Assembly: GCF_003461955.1 (NCBI RefSeq)
Contig: NZ_QTYB01000015.1
Coordinates: 23,145-87,144 of the forward strand
DNA: 64,000 nt
Direction: 5' to 3'
From: Ruminococcus sp. AM36-2AA
Lineage (GTDB): Bacteria; Bacillota; Clostridia; Lachnospirales; Lachnospiraceae
A program made the position numbers and the translations under genes. Positions 1 to 8,976 of the stretch are shown in pieces (position 1 is the first letter of the stretch; each line of letters opens with the position of its first letter). The notes beneath the pieces are model-generated. The model had not been told where the DNA came from and ran no database searches. It was given only the letters and a program-made list of their open reading frames with translations.

Positions 1-1
1 T

Positions 2-754
2 CACTGGGGCACTGAAGACGAAACCATGCCAAATGAATACGAAAAGCAATGGGCAGCCTACCTCATGGAACAGGGTGTAAATGTCATTATCGGAGGACAT
101 CCTCACGTACTTCAGCCATACGGCCGTCTCACCGATGATAAAGGCAATGAAACCGTAGTCTTCTACTCTCTGGGAAATTTTGTATCCACCCAGCAGAAAC
201 TGGAAGAGCTCCTTGGCGGAATGGCAAAATTCACCATCCAGAAAACAGTAAAAGATGGAAAAACTTCAATTGAAATCCTGACTCCAACCGTAGAACCTCT
301 GGTCATGCACTATAACAGTGATGCCGGAGAATTTGGGCCATATATGCTTTCCGACTATACGGAAGAACTGGCATCTCAGAACGGTGTCCAGAAATACATT
401 GGTTCCGGTGTATTCACTCTCGACAACCTGAAAAAGAAATTCAATGAGATCATGTCCATGAATGTTACCCCATCCACAGGAACCAATCTTCTGGACGTAA
501 CCATTAATACAGACCTGAACATGATCGATGCTTCCGGAAATATCGTAGAAGATACGGATTCCATCACAGCAGAGCAATATTATGCAGACAAAGGAATCGA
601 CATCAATTCCGAAAACTTCAATTCTGCTGATAACGGTTCCGGCAGCACAGACGACTCCTCAGATGATGGTTCTGATGATGATTCCGGTTCCTATGACGAC
701 AGTTCCTACGACGACGGCTCTTACGATGACAGTTACGACGAAAGTGAAGAATAA
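2..754 (+). CDS. CapA-family exported protein, C-terminal part (gene starts before window)
   Basis: The reading frame is open from base 2 and starts with HWGTEDET, so the gene begins upstream and only the C-terminal ~250 residues are here. The segments GVNVIIGGHPHVLQPYG and VVFYSLGNFVSTQQ are typical of the CapA/PgsA metallophosphatase-like fold (PGA_cap), in which an HWG motif, a GHPH motif and an SLGN motif line the presumed metal site. The family is linked to poly-gamma-glutamate capsule or other envelope polymer work, but many members have no assigned activity. The last ~45 residues are a disordered D/S/G/Y tail (units like YDDGS). A nearly identical tail ends the deacetylase at 5837-7342, which suggests a shared surface role. 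The stop is followed by a terminator. Confidence 0.8.
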   Translation, partial: HWGTEDETMPNEYEKQWAAYLMEQGVNVIIGGHPHVLQPYGRLTDDKGNETVVFYSLGNFVSTQQKLEELLGGMAKFTIQKTVKDGKTSIEILTPTVEPLVMHYNSDAGEFGPYMLSDYTEELASQNGVQKYIGSGVFTLDNLKKKFNEIMSMNVTPSTGTNLLDVTINTDLNMIDASGNIVEDTDSITAEQYYADKGIDINSENFNSADNGSGSTDDSSDDGSDDDSGSYDDSSYDDGSYDDSYDESEE

Positions 755-767
755 AGCTTTAACGAAT

Positions 768-791
768 GCGGATTGCGAAGATTCGCTCGAC
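768..791 (+). repeat. Short intergenic repeat, GCGGATTGCGAA type
   Basis: A 24-base copy of an element seen again at 24650-24682, at 28498-28533 and, in part, at 62360-62377. The shared core is GCGGATTGCGAATATCCGC followed by TTGAC; this copy is diverged. It forms a small hairpin (GCGGAT/ATCCGC in the better copies). It lies just after the capA-like stop codon. Confidence 0.5.
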
Positions 792-822
792 TAAGCAAAC
801 CAGCCAATCCAGCAACGTGCAT

Positions 823-891
823 AAAAAATACCAGAGATCCGGCATCCCTGAAGTACACACTTCAAAGGATCCGGATCCCCGGTATTTTTTT
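823..891. terminator. Bidirectional intrinsic terminator
   Basis: AAAAAATACC (823-832) pairs with GGTATTTTTT (881-890), with further GATCCGG-type pairing inside. It sits between the convergent capA-like gene and the P-type ATPase gene and has T-runs on both strands. Confidence 0.75.
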
Positions 892-897
892 ACATCA

Positions 898-3498
898 TCA
901 GAACTTTACCATCCGTTTCAGTCCCTGAATCACCAGCATACTTACCCCTGACAGTCCGTAAACCGCCAGAAGTTCTCCAATCTTAAGCATCTGCACCGCA
1001 AAAAATCCATGAAGCACCGGAACTGCAAGCACAGCTGTAAGAAGCACAAATCCAGACAGAAATGCTCCCTGCATAAAGCGATTATCAAAAAATTCCCCTG
1101 TAAAGATTACCGGTTTTCCAGCCTTACAGTTATATCCGTGAAGTAATCTGGACAGACACAGCACTGCAAACGCCATGGTATCTGCCAGTACCTCATTGCC
1201 GTCCCGGTAGCCAATCAGAAATGCCGTCAGTACCACAGCACCGATCACACCACCTTCCACACCAACACGGATCAGGAACTCTTTTGTAAGAATAGATTCT
1301 TTTACAGGTCTGGGCTTTTTTCCCATCACATCATGATGGTAAGGTTCCAGCCCCAGAGCAATGGCCGGCAGACTGTCCGTAAGCAGGTTGATAAACAGAA
1401 GATGAACTGGTGCAAAAGGCACTGGAAGATTCATCAGAGAAGCTGCAATCACTACCAGAATCGCCGCAAAATTTCCGGAAAGAAGGAACTGTATAGCCTT
1501 TTTGATATTTTCATAAATATTTCGTCCACTCTCCACAGCCTTGATGATCGTGGCAAAATTATCATCGGTCAGAATCATTGAAGCCGCATCTTTTGCTACC
1601 TCTGTTCCTGTGATCCCCATAGCAACTCCCACATCTGCCTGTTTCAGTGCAGGTGCATCATTGACTCCATCTCCGGTCATGGCCACAATGTTTCCCCTCT
1701 CCTGCCACGCACGCACAATACGTATCTTATGCTCTGGCGTCACACGTGCATACACCCGGATATTTTCCACAAACTCGTTAAGCTCCTCATCACTCATACC
1801 ATCAATCTGAACACCCTCACAGGCCTGGGAAATATCATCCAGAATTCCGATTCTCTTTGCAATAGCGGCTGCTGTCACCTTATGATCTCCTGTAATCATC
1901 ACCGGGCAGATACCTGCACGCTTACAGTCCGAAACCGCCGCTGCACTTTCCGTACGGGGCGGGTCCATCATTGCCAGTAACCCCAGAAAAACCAGCCCCT
2001 GTTCATCCTCTGTGGAGATATTTTTTTCCACCGGAAAATGGCGGTATCCGATTCCAAGAACACGTAAACCTGACTCTGAATACTGTTCATTAACTCTGCA
2101 GATGTTTTCCACATCCACCTCTGTAACAGGAAAGATTTTTCCACCTTTCTGGATATAATCCACACGTTTCAGCATCACATCTACCGCGCCTTTGGTGATC
2201 ATGGTATATCCATCCTTCATCTTATGGAAGGTAGACATCAGTTTCCGATCACTGTCAAAAGGAACCTCGCTGTTTCTCGGACAGGCATCCCTGACTTCCT
2301 GTGCCGAAATTCCTTTTTTATCTCCCAGGTTTACCATTGCTGTTTCTGTAGGATCTCCGATCTCCTGGCCTTCCACATTGGTAGAATCATTGCAGAGAAT
2401 GCTGAACTTCAGCATCTGTTCCTGCAATGGGTTCGCCGGATCAATCTGATCTGCCGGAATATCCCGTCCATCCACATAATAATGTTCAATGGTCATCCGG
2501 TTCTGTGTCAGTGTTCCCGTTTTGTCAGAACAAATTACCGATACACTTCCCAGCCCTTCCACAGACTGCAGTTTCCGTATGATTGCTCCTTCTTTCGCCA
2601 TCTTTCTGGTTCCAAACGCCAGCACAATTGTCACAATGGAACTGAGTGCTTCCGGAATCGCCGCCACAGCCAGTGCCACTGCAAAGAGAAATGCATCTGC
2701 AACAGCTCCGCCTTTCAGCACCTGCAGGGCAAAAAGTACAGCACATAACAGAAGAATGATCATAGAAAGCTTTTTCCCAAAGCGATCCAGATTAATCTGA
2801 AGCGGTGTTTTCTTCTCCGAAGTATTCTTTAAAAGACCGGCGATTTTTCCTACTTCTGTGTTCATTCCAATCCCGGTTACAAGAAAAACACCTCTTCCAT
2901 AAGTCACATAGCTTCCGGAAAATACCATGTTCCTGCGATCTCCCAACGGAAGTTCCCCGGTAAGCGGAGCGCTGATCTTATCTACACCAATGCTTTCTCC
3001 GGTAAGTGCACTTTCATCAACCTTAAGGCTGGCACTTTCCAGCACACGTCCGTCCGCCGGAATATAGTCTCCAGCCTCCAGATGGACCACATCTCCTACT
3101 GTAATTTCCCTTCCCGGAATTCTCACCACTGCACCGTTTCGAACCACCTTCGCCTCCGGTGCAGCCAGCTGTTTCAGGCTTTCCAGAGAATTCTCTGCCT
3201 TAATGGTCTGCACAGTTCCCAGAATAGCATTCATAGTAATCACAACCAGAATTACCGCCGCACTCTCTGTTTCCCCCAGGAACAGGGAAACCACCGCCGA
3301 AACAATCAAGATCAGCACCAGAAAATCTTTATACTGCTCCAGAAAAATCTGCAGACCACTTTTTTTCTTACCTTCCGCAAGTTCATTGAATCCGAATTTT
3401 TCCTGCCTTCTTTTTACTTCCTCATTCGTCAGAAAATCCTGTTCCCCATTCAAATCTCTGCGTACAGTTTCTACCGTTTCATTGTAATAAGCTTTCAC
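898..3498 (-). CDS. P-type cation-transporting ATPase (Ca2+/Mn2+ type)
   Basis: This is a P2-type ATPase of ~866 residues that pumps cations out of the cytoplasm using ATP. Visible motifs, numbered from the chosen start, are TGES (166-169, actuator), PEAL in M4 (282-285), DKTGT with the phosphorylated Asp at ~325, TGD..K in the nucleotide domain, TGDGVND (~608) and NLLTD in M6 (~704), which matches SERCA-type Ca2+ site residues. I chose GTG at 3498 because the AGGAGG lies ten bases before it; the ATG at 3507 is almost inside that site. The leader carries a yybP-ykoY riboswitch, and homologues with this leader (Lactococcus YoaB, pneumococcal MgtA) export Mn2+ or Ca2+. Mn2+ and/or Ca2+ efflux is therefore the likely role; the exact ion is inferred. 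Confidence 0.93.
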   Translation of the reverse strand: MKAYYNETVETVRRDLNGEQDFLTNEEVKRRQEKFGFNELAEGKKKSGLQIFLEQYKDFLVLILIVSAVVSLFLGETESAAVILVVITMNAILGTVQTIKAENSLESLKQLAAPEAKVVRNGAVVRIPGREITVGDVVHLEAGDYIPADGRVLESASLKVDESALTGESIGVDKISAPLTGELPLGDRRNMVFSGSYVTYGRGVFLVTGIGMNTEVGKIAGLLKNTSEKKTPLQINLDRFGKKLSMIILLLCAVLFALQVLKGGAVADAFLFAVALAVAAIPEALSSIVTIVLAFGTRKMAKEGAIIRKLQSVEGLGSVSVICSDKTGTLTQNRMTIEHYYVDGRDIPADQIDPANPLQEQMLKFSILCNDSTNVEGQEIGDPTETAMVNLGDKKGISAQEVRDACPRNSEVPFDSDRKLMSTFHKMKDGYTMITKGAVDVMLKRVDYIQKGGKIFPVTEVDVENICRVNEQYSESGLRVLGIGYRHFPVEKNISTEDEQGLVFLGLLAMMDPPRTESAAAVSDCKRAGICPVMITGDHKVTAAAIAKRIGILDDISQACEGVQIDGMSDEELNEFVENIRVYARVTPEHKIRIVRAWQERGNIVAMTGDGVNDAPALKQADVGVAMGITGTEVAKDAASMILTDDNFATIIKAVESGRNIYENIKKAIQFLLSGNFAAILVVIAASLMNLPVPFAPVHLLFINLLTDSLPAIALGLEPYHHDVMGKKPRPVKESILTKEFLIRVGVEGGVIGAVVLTAFLIGYRDGNEVLADTMAFAVLCLSRLLHGYNCKAGKPVIFTGEFFDNRFMQGAFLSGFVLLTAVLAVPVLHGFFAVQMLKIGELLAVYGLSGVSMLVIQGLKRMVKF

Positions 3499-3560
3499 AG
3501 ATACCATTCCTCCTTTACAGATCCTCAGCAAAATCCCTGTTAACAGTATGGGCAGAATCG

Positions 3561-3608
3561 TAAAAAAAAGAGACTTTTATTGCACAAAAAACATGCAATA
3601 AAAGTCTC
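3561..3608 (-). terminator. Riboswitch expression-platform terminator
   Basis: GAGACTTTTATTGCA (read on the minus strand, 3608-3594) pairs perfectly with 3584-3570 and is followed by eight U. It lies between the aptamer and the ATPase start. Its 5' arm contains the segment that would close aptamer helix P1, so the two structures exclude each other. Confidence 0.85.
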
Positions 3609-3693
3609 GCTGTTTCATCACGATACGGACAGGCATTCACCCATCGAGATTGACGACATCATGAACACTGACGTGTCAGCTACTCCCCTTTAT
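3598..3693 (-). ncRNA. yybP-ykoY manganese riboswitch aptamer
   Basis: The minus-strand leader has the hallmark AAAGGGGAGTAGC loop (around 3691-3679) and GTCGTCAATCTCG further on, both close to the yybP-ykoY (Mn2+-sensing) consensus. ATAAAGG (3693-3687) can pair with CTTTTAT (3604-3598) to close P1. The latter strand is also the 5' arm of the terminator. Ligand-stabilised P1 would block the terminator, giving an ON switch for the downstream exporter. This is assigned by eye; a covariance search would settle it. Confidence 0.85.
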
Positions 3694-3700
3694 ATGGCTT

Positions 3701-3729
3701 ACTATACTGTCCAAAAAGACATTTGTCAA
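3701..3729 (-). promoter_or_regulatory. SigA promoter of the riboswitch/ATPase transcript
   Basis: TTGACA and TATAGT are separated by 17 bases on the minus strand. It starts ten bases after the glgB stop codon and puts the transcript start just before the aptamer. Confidence 0.8.
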
Positions 3730-3738
3730 CCCGGAATA

Positions 3739-5625
3739 TCAGTATGTAAATACGCCGACTCCATAAGCTTCCAGCGGATATGCAAAAGAAAATTCCCGGT
3801 TGTCGCAGTTCTTCTTCTCTGCCTTGAATGCCTTGCCTTTCGGAAGAAGTCCCTGCTCATTCATAATCAGTTTGTACTGTTTCTTCTTCGGTACACCTAC
3901 ACGGTAATCCGGACGTGCTACCGGCGTGAAGTTGCATACAATCAGAATGTTGTTACGTCTTGTGGGGGATTTTCTCACAAAACTAAAGATGCTTCTGTCG
4001 CCATCGTTGGCATTGATCCACTCAAATGCAGACGGATCATTGTCCGCACCATAAAGTGCCGGATATTTCCTGTAAATATGAAGAAGATCACTGACATACT
4101 GCTGCAGTTTCTGATGATTCTCCTCTCCAAGAAGATACCAGTCAAGCTCTCTGGCCTCACTCCACTCCCGGAGCTGTCCAAAATCCTGTCCCATAAACAG
4201 AAGTTTCTTACCAGGATGTCCGAACATGAAGGTATAGCCAGCCTTCAGGTTCTTGAATTTATCATCCAGTTCGCCTGGCATTTTTTCCAGCATGGAGCAC
4301 TTCAGATGTACTACCTCATCGTGGGAAAGAACCAGAACATACTTCTCACTGTATGCATAAGTCATGGAAAATGTCATCTTATTATGATTAAATTTACGGA
4401 AATACGGATCCAGCTTCATATATTCCAGGAAATCGTTCATCCATCCCATATTCCATTTCAGGGAGAATCCCAGGCCGTCATCTTCTGCCTTGCCGGTTAC
4501 CATCGGCCATGCGGTAGATTCCTCCGCAATCATGACAGTTCCATGATTTCTTCCGAGAACAACCGTATTCAGATGCTTGAAGAATTCAATGGCTTCCAGG
4601 TTCTTGTTTCCACCGTATTTATTGGCAACCCACTCACCGTCTTTTTTACCGTAATCCAGATAGAGCATGGATGCAACCGCGTCTACACGGAGACCGTCAA
4701 CGTGGCATTCTTCTACCCAGTAAAGGGCATTGGCGATCAGGAAATTCTTTACTTCCGGACGTCCGTAATTGTAGATCTTGGTTCCCCAGTCCGGATGCTC
4801 GCCCTGTCTCGGATCTGCATGCTCGTATACTGCAGTTCCGTCAAAGTTGGCAAGTCCGTGTGCATCCTTCGGGAAGTGCGCCGGTACCCAGTCAAGGATA
4901 ATACCAATCTTCTGGCGATGGAGATAATCAACCATATATTTGAAATCCTGTGGTGTTCCGTAACGGGAGGTCGGTGCATAATAGCCGGTAACCTGATAAC
5001 CCCAGGAACCGTCAAAAGGATGCTCTGCGATGCCCATAAGCTCAACATGTGTGTAACCCATTTTTTTGACATACTGGGCAAGCTTCGGCGCCAGTTCTCT
5101 GTAGGAATAGAAACCATCCTCGTCTTCCGCAGTCTGCGGATGTTTCATCCATGAACCCGGATGCACCTCATAAATAGACATGGCACTTGTATCCGGATCA
5201 AAGGCCTCACGGTTCTTCATCCAGGTATCATCTTTCCATTTATAATTGGTGATGTCGGTAACACGGGAGGCTGTTCCAGGACGCATCTCAGCAGCGTTGG
5301 CATAGGGATCTGCCTTGTAAAGTTCCTCGCCATGTGCACCTGTAATGTAAAATTTATACAGTTGTCCAATCTTCGCTCCCGGTACAAATATCTCATAAAC
5401 ACCAATGGGTCCAACTTTTTTCATGGGATTCTTCTTTGTGTCCCATTCATTGAACTCACCTACAACAGAAACCGCCTGTGCATTAGGTGCCCACACTGCA
5501 AAATAAACTCCTTTTTTCCGGTTCTGTGTATCCGGATGTGCTCCCAGTTTCCTGTAAATATCATAATTCGTGCCCTGACCGAACAGATACTGGTCAAGCT
5601 CCGTAAATTGTAATTTCTTTCCCAT
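3739..5625 (-). CDS. glgB: 1,4-alpha-glucan branching enzyme
   Basis: A glycogen branching enzyme (EC 2.4.1.18) of ~628 residues. It cuts alpha-1,4 chains and re-attaches them as alpha-1,6 branches. An N-terminal CBM48-like domain (FAVWAPNAQAVSVVGEFNEW) precedes the GH13 barrel. The nucleophile Asp lies in DGLRVDAV (~315), the acid Glu in IAEES (~368) and the third acid in LSHDEVVH (~435). The start at 5625 follows GGGAGG by nine bases; the longer frame upstream has no such site. It has its own promoter and stands alone: no other glg genes are in view. The whole catalytic core is intact. Confidence 0.95.
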   Translation of the reverse strand: MGKKLQFTELDQYLFGQGTNYDIYRKLGAHPDTQNRKKGVYFAVWAPNAQAVSVVGEFNEWDTKKNPMKKVGPIGVYEIFVPGAKIGQLYKFYITGAHGEELYKADPYANAAEMRPGTASRVTDITNYKWKDDTWMKNREAFDPDTSAMSIYEVHPGSWMKHPQTAEDEDGFYSYRELAPKLAQYVKKMGYTHVELMGIAEHPFDGSWGYQVTGYYAPTSRYGTPQDFKYMVDYLHRQKIGIILDWVPAHFPKDAHGLANFDGTAVYEHADPRQGEHPDWGTKIYNYGRPEVKNFLIANALYWVEECHVDGLRVDAVASMLYLDYGKKDGEWVANKYGGNKNLEAIEFFKHLNTVVLGRNHGTVMIAEESTAWPMVTGKAEDDGLGFSLKWNMGWMNDFLEYMKLDPYFRKFNHNKMTFSMTYAYSEKYVLVLSHDEVVHLKCSMLEKMPGELDDKFKNLKAGYTFMFGHPGKKLLFMGQDFGQLREWSEARELDWYLLGEENHQKLQQYVSDLLHIYRKYPALYGADNDPSAFEWINANDGDRSIFSFVRKSPTRRNNILIVCNFTPVARPDYRVGVPKKKQYKLIMNEQGLLPKGKAFKAEKKNCDNREFSFAYPLEAYGVGVFTY

Positions 5626-5696
5626 TTTCAGGTACCTCCCTTTATAGTTCTGCCACCGTCCATTCCCCAATTTTAAGTGGAGTTTTTTATTCTATA

Positions 5697-5725
5697 ATTA
5701 TACCAATCCCCATATTTTCAGTCAA
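5697..5725 (-). promoter_or_regulatory. glgB SigA promoter
   Basis: TTGACT-17-TATAAT on the minus strand, ~70 bases upstream of the glgB start. Confidence 0.8.
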
Positions 5726-5780
5726 GGAAAAACCCTCCCATATAATATGTGTCTATTATCCGACAGTGTCGTATAAAGTC

Positions 5781-5823
5781 AAAAAAGAGACCTGAATGAC
5801 ACACATTTTGTCACTCAGGTCTC
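5781..5823 (-). terminator. Terminator of the deacetylase gene
   Basis: GAGACCTGAGTGACA pairs with TGTCATTCAGGTCTC and is followed by six T on the minus strand, right after the 5837-7342 gene. Confidence 0.85.
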
Positions 5824-5836
5824 CTGGTATTATTCT

Positions 5837-7342
5837 TTAGTATTCTTCACTTCCGTCATCATAGGAACCATCGTCATAGGAGCCATCATCATAGCTTCCG
5901 TCATCGTAGCTTCCATCATCATAGTTTCCGTCGGAAGAACCATCCGATCCGTCACTGCTTCCGTCTGTGGAACCATCTGATCCATCACCACTTCCATCAG
6001 AAGAACCGTCCGATCCGTCACTGACTGTACTGTCTGTGGAACCATCACTGACGTCTGTACTATCTGCGGAGGTACTGTCTGCAGAAGCGCTGTCATCAGA
6101 AGTTGTACTTCCGTCAGAAGAATCACTGCTGTCTGTTGAATCACTGGAATTTCCTGCATATCCTGCAACACGTCCTGCCTGAAGGGAGCTGTCCCAGAAG
6201 TCAGAATAGGAAGCACTCTGTAAAGTAACATCTTTAGCTGCTGCAAGTTCACTGACTGTCACCAGCTTATATCCCTCATTGACCAGTTCCGGAATCAACT
6301 TCTCAGTAGCACATTTTACAGATGGCTCATGGATATCATGCATCAGAATGATAGAACCATCACTCAGATCGCTGTTCATGATCTCATTGTAATCCGCATC
6401 CGCATCCATCAGTTTCCAGTCCAGGGAGTCTGTGGACCACATGAAAAACGGTTTGCCTACTGCTGCCATCTGTTCTTCTGTGATTGCTCCATACGGTGCA
6501 CGGCACACGGTTGCAGCCTGTCCGCAGGCTTTCACCAGCTCGTCATCTGTTTTCTGGAATTCCTGTACAACAGAATCCAGATCCATATTCGGAAGAGTCT
6601 GCTCCGGATGATCCCAAGTATGGTTACCAATCTCACATCCAAGCTGTAACATTCTCTGTACAGTAGATTCCCGTCCCTCAACATTCTGTCCCAGCATAAA
6701 GAAGGTAACATGAATATTATATTTCTCAACTGTATCAAGAAGAGTCTCTGTATACTCTCCCGGTCCATCATCAAAGGTCAGTGCGATCATCGGACGTTTC
6801 TTGGAAGGATCATAAGAACCATCTTCATTAAAGTAATAATCCTTCACACCTTTCTCAACCCATCCTGTCTGCATATAACCATTCTCATCAAAACTGTATG
6901 TAGTTCCGTCGATTTCGGCAAAACCATTGATATAATATGTACCATCCGGATTCTGATACCACTTTCCTGTGGAGTCTTCATGCCATCCCGGTGTCATAAC
7001 AGAAAGTCTGTCTCCTGCTGTACTGCCCTTTACCGGCATCACCACAGCATCTGTACTGCTGTCACCGGATGAATCCGATGTAGCCGAATCAGCCGATGCA
7101 GATGCATCCTCCGTACTTCCATCTAAGGAAGTTCCTGCTGTATTCGCCTGTACATTCACAGTCTCCGTACCCTTACTGCTTCCTCCGCCTACACGGTTGA
7201 CGATTGGTAAAATTACTCCTCGAACAACAAAAACCAGCAGAAGAATCGCCGCAACCACACAGGTTATCCGCTTCATCATCCGCCGCCGTCTTATTTGCTG
7301 CTGCTTTCTGCGCATTCTCTCGCGCAAAACTCTTTTGTCCAT
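5837..7342 (-). CDS. Membrane-anchored polysaccharide deacetylase (NodB domain) with acidic Tyr-rich tail
   Basis: 501 residues. A basic N-terminus and one membrane segment (~25-48) are followed by a Ser/Asp-rich linker. Next come choline-binding-like aromatic/glycine repeats (WHEDSTGKWYQNPDGTYY, ~119-175) and then a NodB domain. TFDDGP (189-194), GNHTWDHP (239-246), RAPYG (Arg ~281) and LMHDIH (~333-338) are the five expected metal and catalytic motifs, so an active peptidoglycan or glycan N-deacetylase outside the membrane is likely. The last ~110 residues are low-complexity S/D/G ending in repeated YDDGS units, like the tail of the CapA-like protein in this window. Substrate is unknown. 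It has its own promoter and terminator. Confidence 0.88.
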   Translation of the reverse strand: MDKRVLRERMRRKQQQIRRRRMMKRITCVVAAILLLVFVVRGVILPIVNRVGGGSSKGTETVNVQANTAGTSLDGSTEDASASADSATSDSSGDSSTDAVVMPVKGSTAGDRLSVMTPGWHEDSTGKWYQNPDGTYYINGFAEIDGTTYSFDENGYMQTGWVEKGVKDYYFNEDGSYDPSKKRPMIALTFDDGPGEYTETLLDTVEKYNIHVTFFMLGQNVEGRESTVQRMLQLGCEIGNHTWDHPEQTLPNMDLDSVVQEFQKTDDELVKACGQAATVCRAPYGAITEEQMAAVGKPFFMWSTDSLDWKLMDADADYNEIMNSDLSDGSIILMHDIHEPSVKCATEKLIPELVNEGYKLVTVSELAAAKDVTLQSASYSDFWDSSLQAGRVAGYAGNSSDSTDSSDSSDGSTTSDDSASADSTSADSTDVSDGSTDSTVSDGSDGSSDGSGDGSDGSTDGSSDGSDGSSDGNYDDGSYDDGSYDDGSYDDGSYDDGSEEY

Positions 7343-7394
7343 TTGATTATATCCCCGTCTATATATTTATAACTTTCCTTAATGTCTGAACTTA

Positions 7395-7423
7395 ATCATA
7401 CCGCATTTAATGTTCAAATACAA
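7395..7423 (-). promoter_or_regulatory. Promoter of the deacetylase gene
   Basis: TTGTAT-17-TATGAT on the minus strand, ~55 bases before the start codon. Confidence 0.6.
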
Positions 7424-7472
7424 TGGTAATTCCCGAAAGAATCTCTTAATTTTCTTTTTATGTGTTACTGTC

Positions 7473-7516
7473 AAAAAAGCGGTTCCCGGAAATTCTCCCG
7501 GGCCCCGCACTTTTTT
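7473..7516. terminator. Strong GC-rich terminator
   Basis: GCGGTTCCCGG pairs with CCCGGGCCCCGC around a short loop and is flanked by A6 and T6, so it can work on both strands. On the minus strand it ends the gene at 7548-8876. Confidence 0.85.
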
Positions 7517-7547
7517 GTACGCATCACATAATGCGTGTGATTTTTTG

Positions 7548-8876
7548 TTATTCTGCTGATGCATCTGATGCGCTGTCTGCCTCTTCTGTCGGTTCTTCCT
7601 CAGGAACCATATCTGTCGCTTCTGCCGTTTCCAGCTCTTCGTCAACAGTTCCCTCAGCACTGCTTCCATCTACAGACGGATCATCTCCGTCCACACCTTG
7701 TGTGTCACCGGCAGTTACTTTTTCTTCAACGGTTGCGTTATCTATGATAAAGTCCTCCACACGGAGCAGTCCGATAGATTCATCCACAGCTGCCTGGCCA
7801 TACTTATCTACCAGTGCCGCGATATCTTTTACATTATATGATTTGATCAGTTCGTTCTGGATACCAAGAGATTTTTCATCCTCAAGTGTCATATTTTCCG
7901 CATCCATGATTCCCTGCACGATCAGGTTCTGTTTCACCTTATATTCCGCATACTGGCTGCTCTGCTCTTCAAAATCATCCATGGAAATGCCCTGTGCCTT
8001 TACAAAATCCTCCAGGGTCATATCACCCTGTTTTGCATAATTTTCGTACAGAGTCTTAAATTCTGTTTTTGCCGTATCCAGATCATCCTGTGGGTATTCT
8101 TTTACTTCGGAAGCAGAGAGCACTGTGTTCCATGCTGTCTCACGAAGAGTATTCTGGGCGCTTGTTTTTGCTTCTTCTTCCAGTGTCTTGCGGATTTCTT
8201 TTTTGTAGTCTTCCGCAGTCTTACAGTCAGTATTCTTGGCTGCCCAGTCATCGGTCAGTTCGGGAGCACGTTTGAAGCTCTGCAATGTAACTTTAAACAC
8301 AACCTCCTGGCCTGCCAGTTCTTCGGATGAATATTCTTCCGGAAATGTAAGGTCGAGATCTTTTGTCTGGCCTTTTTTCATTCCGATGATTCCATCTTCA
8401 AAACCATCAATAAAAGTTCCGGAACCGATCGTCAGCTCATAATTGTTGGCTGTACCTCCGTCAAAAGCTACTCCGTCTTTGGTTCCTACGTAATTGATCG
8501 TAACAATGTCACCGTTCTGAACCGTACCCTCTGTTACTTCCTCTGCCTTATTCTGAAGTTCTTCCTGAACCCTTCCATCAACCATGTCATCGGTCACAGC
8601 TTCTACAGAATTATCAAGTGTCAGGCCTTTATACTGTCCGATCGTTATATATTTGCTCACATCATCCACAGAAACAAGTCTTGTATCTCCGGAAGCTATA
8701 TCTTTGCTGTTTTTATCTGAATCCGATCCTGATTCTGCTGAATCTGTTTTATCGGTTGTATCCTGTGTTTCTGCTGTAGATTTTGTTTCCCCTTTATTGT
8801 CTGCAGATGTGCCACAGGCTGTTATCGCCAGCGCTGTACACAATGCAAGCACAACGAGATATGTTTTTTTCTTCAT
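7548..8876 (-). CDS. Trigger-factor-like peptidyl-prolyl isomerase lipoprotein
   Basis: 442 residues. A lipoprotein signal ends in ITAC (Cys 21), so the protein is exported and membrane-anchored. A Ser/Asp/Thr linker follows. An FKBP-type isomerase domain spans ~118-200 (NGDIVTINYVGTKDGVAFDGG, then FIDGFEDGIIGMKKGQ). The region after it resembles the helical C-terminal chaperone part of trigger factor. It lacks the ribosome-binding N-domain of true Tig. I infer an extracytoplasmic folding factor, comparable in job to PrsA. The C-terminus is an acidic E/S/A tail. It lies between deacetylase genes on the same strand and could assist their folding, which is inference. Confidence 0.82.
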   Translation of the reverse strand: MKKKTYLVVLALCTALAITACGTSADNKGETKSTAETQDTTDKTDSAESGSDSDKNSKDIASGDTRLVSVDDVSKYITIGQYKGLTLDNSVEAVTDDMVDGRVQEELQNKAEEVTEGTVQNGDIVTINYVGTKDGVAFDGGTANNYELTIGSGTFIDGFEDGIIGMKKGQTKDLDLTFPEEYSSEELAGQEVVFKVTLQSFKRAPELTDDWAAKNTDCKTAEDYKKEIRKTLEEEAKTSAQNTLRETAWNTVLSASEVKEYPQDDLDTAKTEFKTLYENYAKQGDMTLEDFVKAQGISMDDFEEQSSQYAEYKVKQNLIVQGIMDAENMTLEDEKSLGIQNELIKSYNVKDIAALVDKYGQAAVDESIGLLRVEDFIIDNATVEEKVTAGDTQGVDGDDPSVDGSSAEGTVDEELETAEATDMVPEEEPTEEADSASDASAE

Positions 8877-8976
8877 ATCTTACTCCCTTCATATCAAAAT
8901 CATCTGAAAATACACATATATTCTAACCATAATAGATTATAAACATTTTCTGTATACTTTTGTAAAATCTATTTCC

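Noticed and set aside
3580..5154. 524-residue plus-strand ORF
   Set aside because: Antisense to glgB and across the riboswitch; no ribosome site, composition is that of a mirrored gene.
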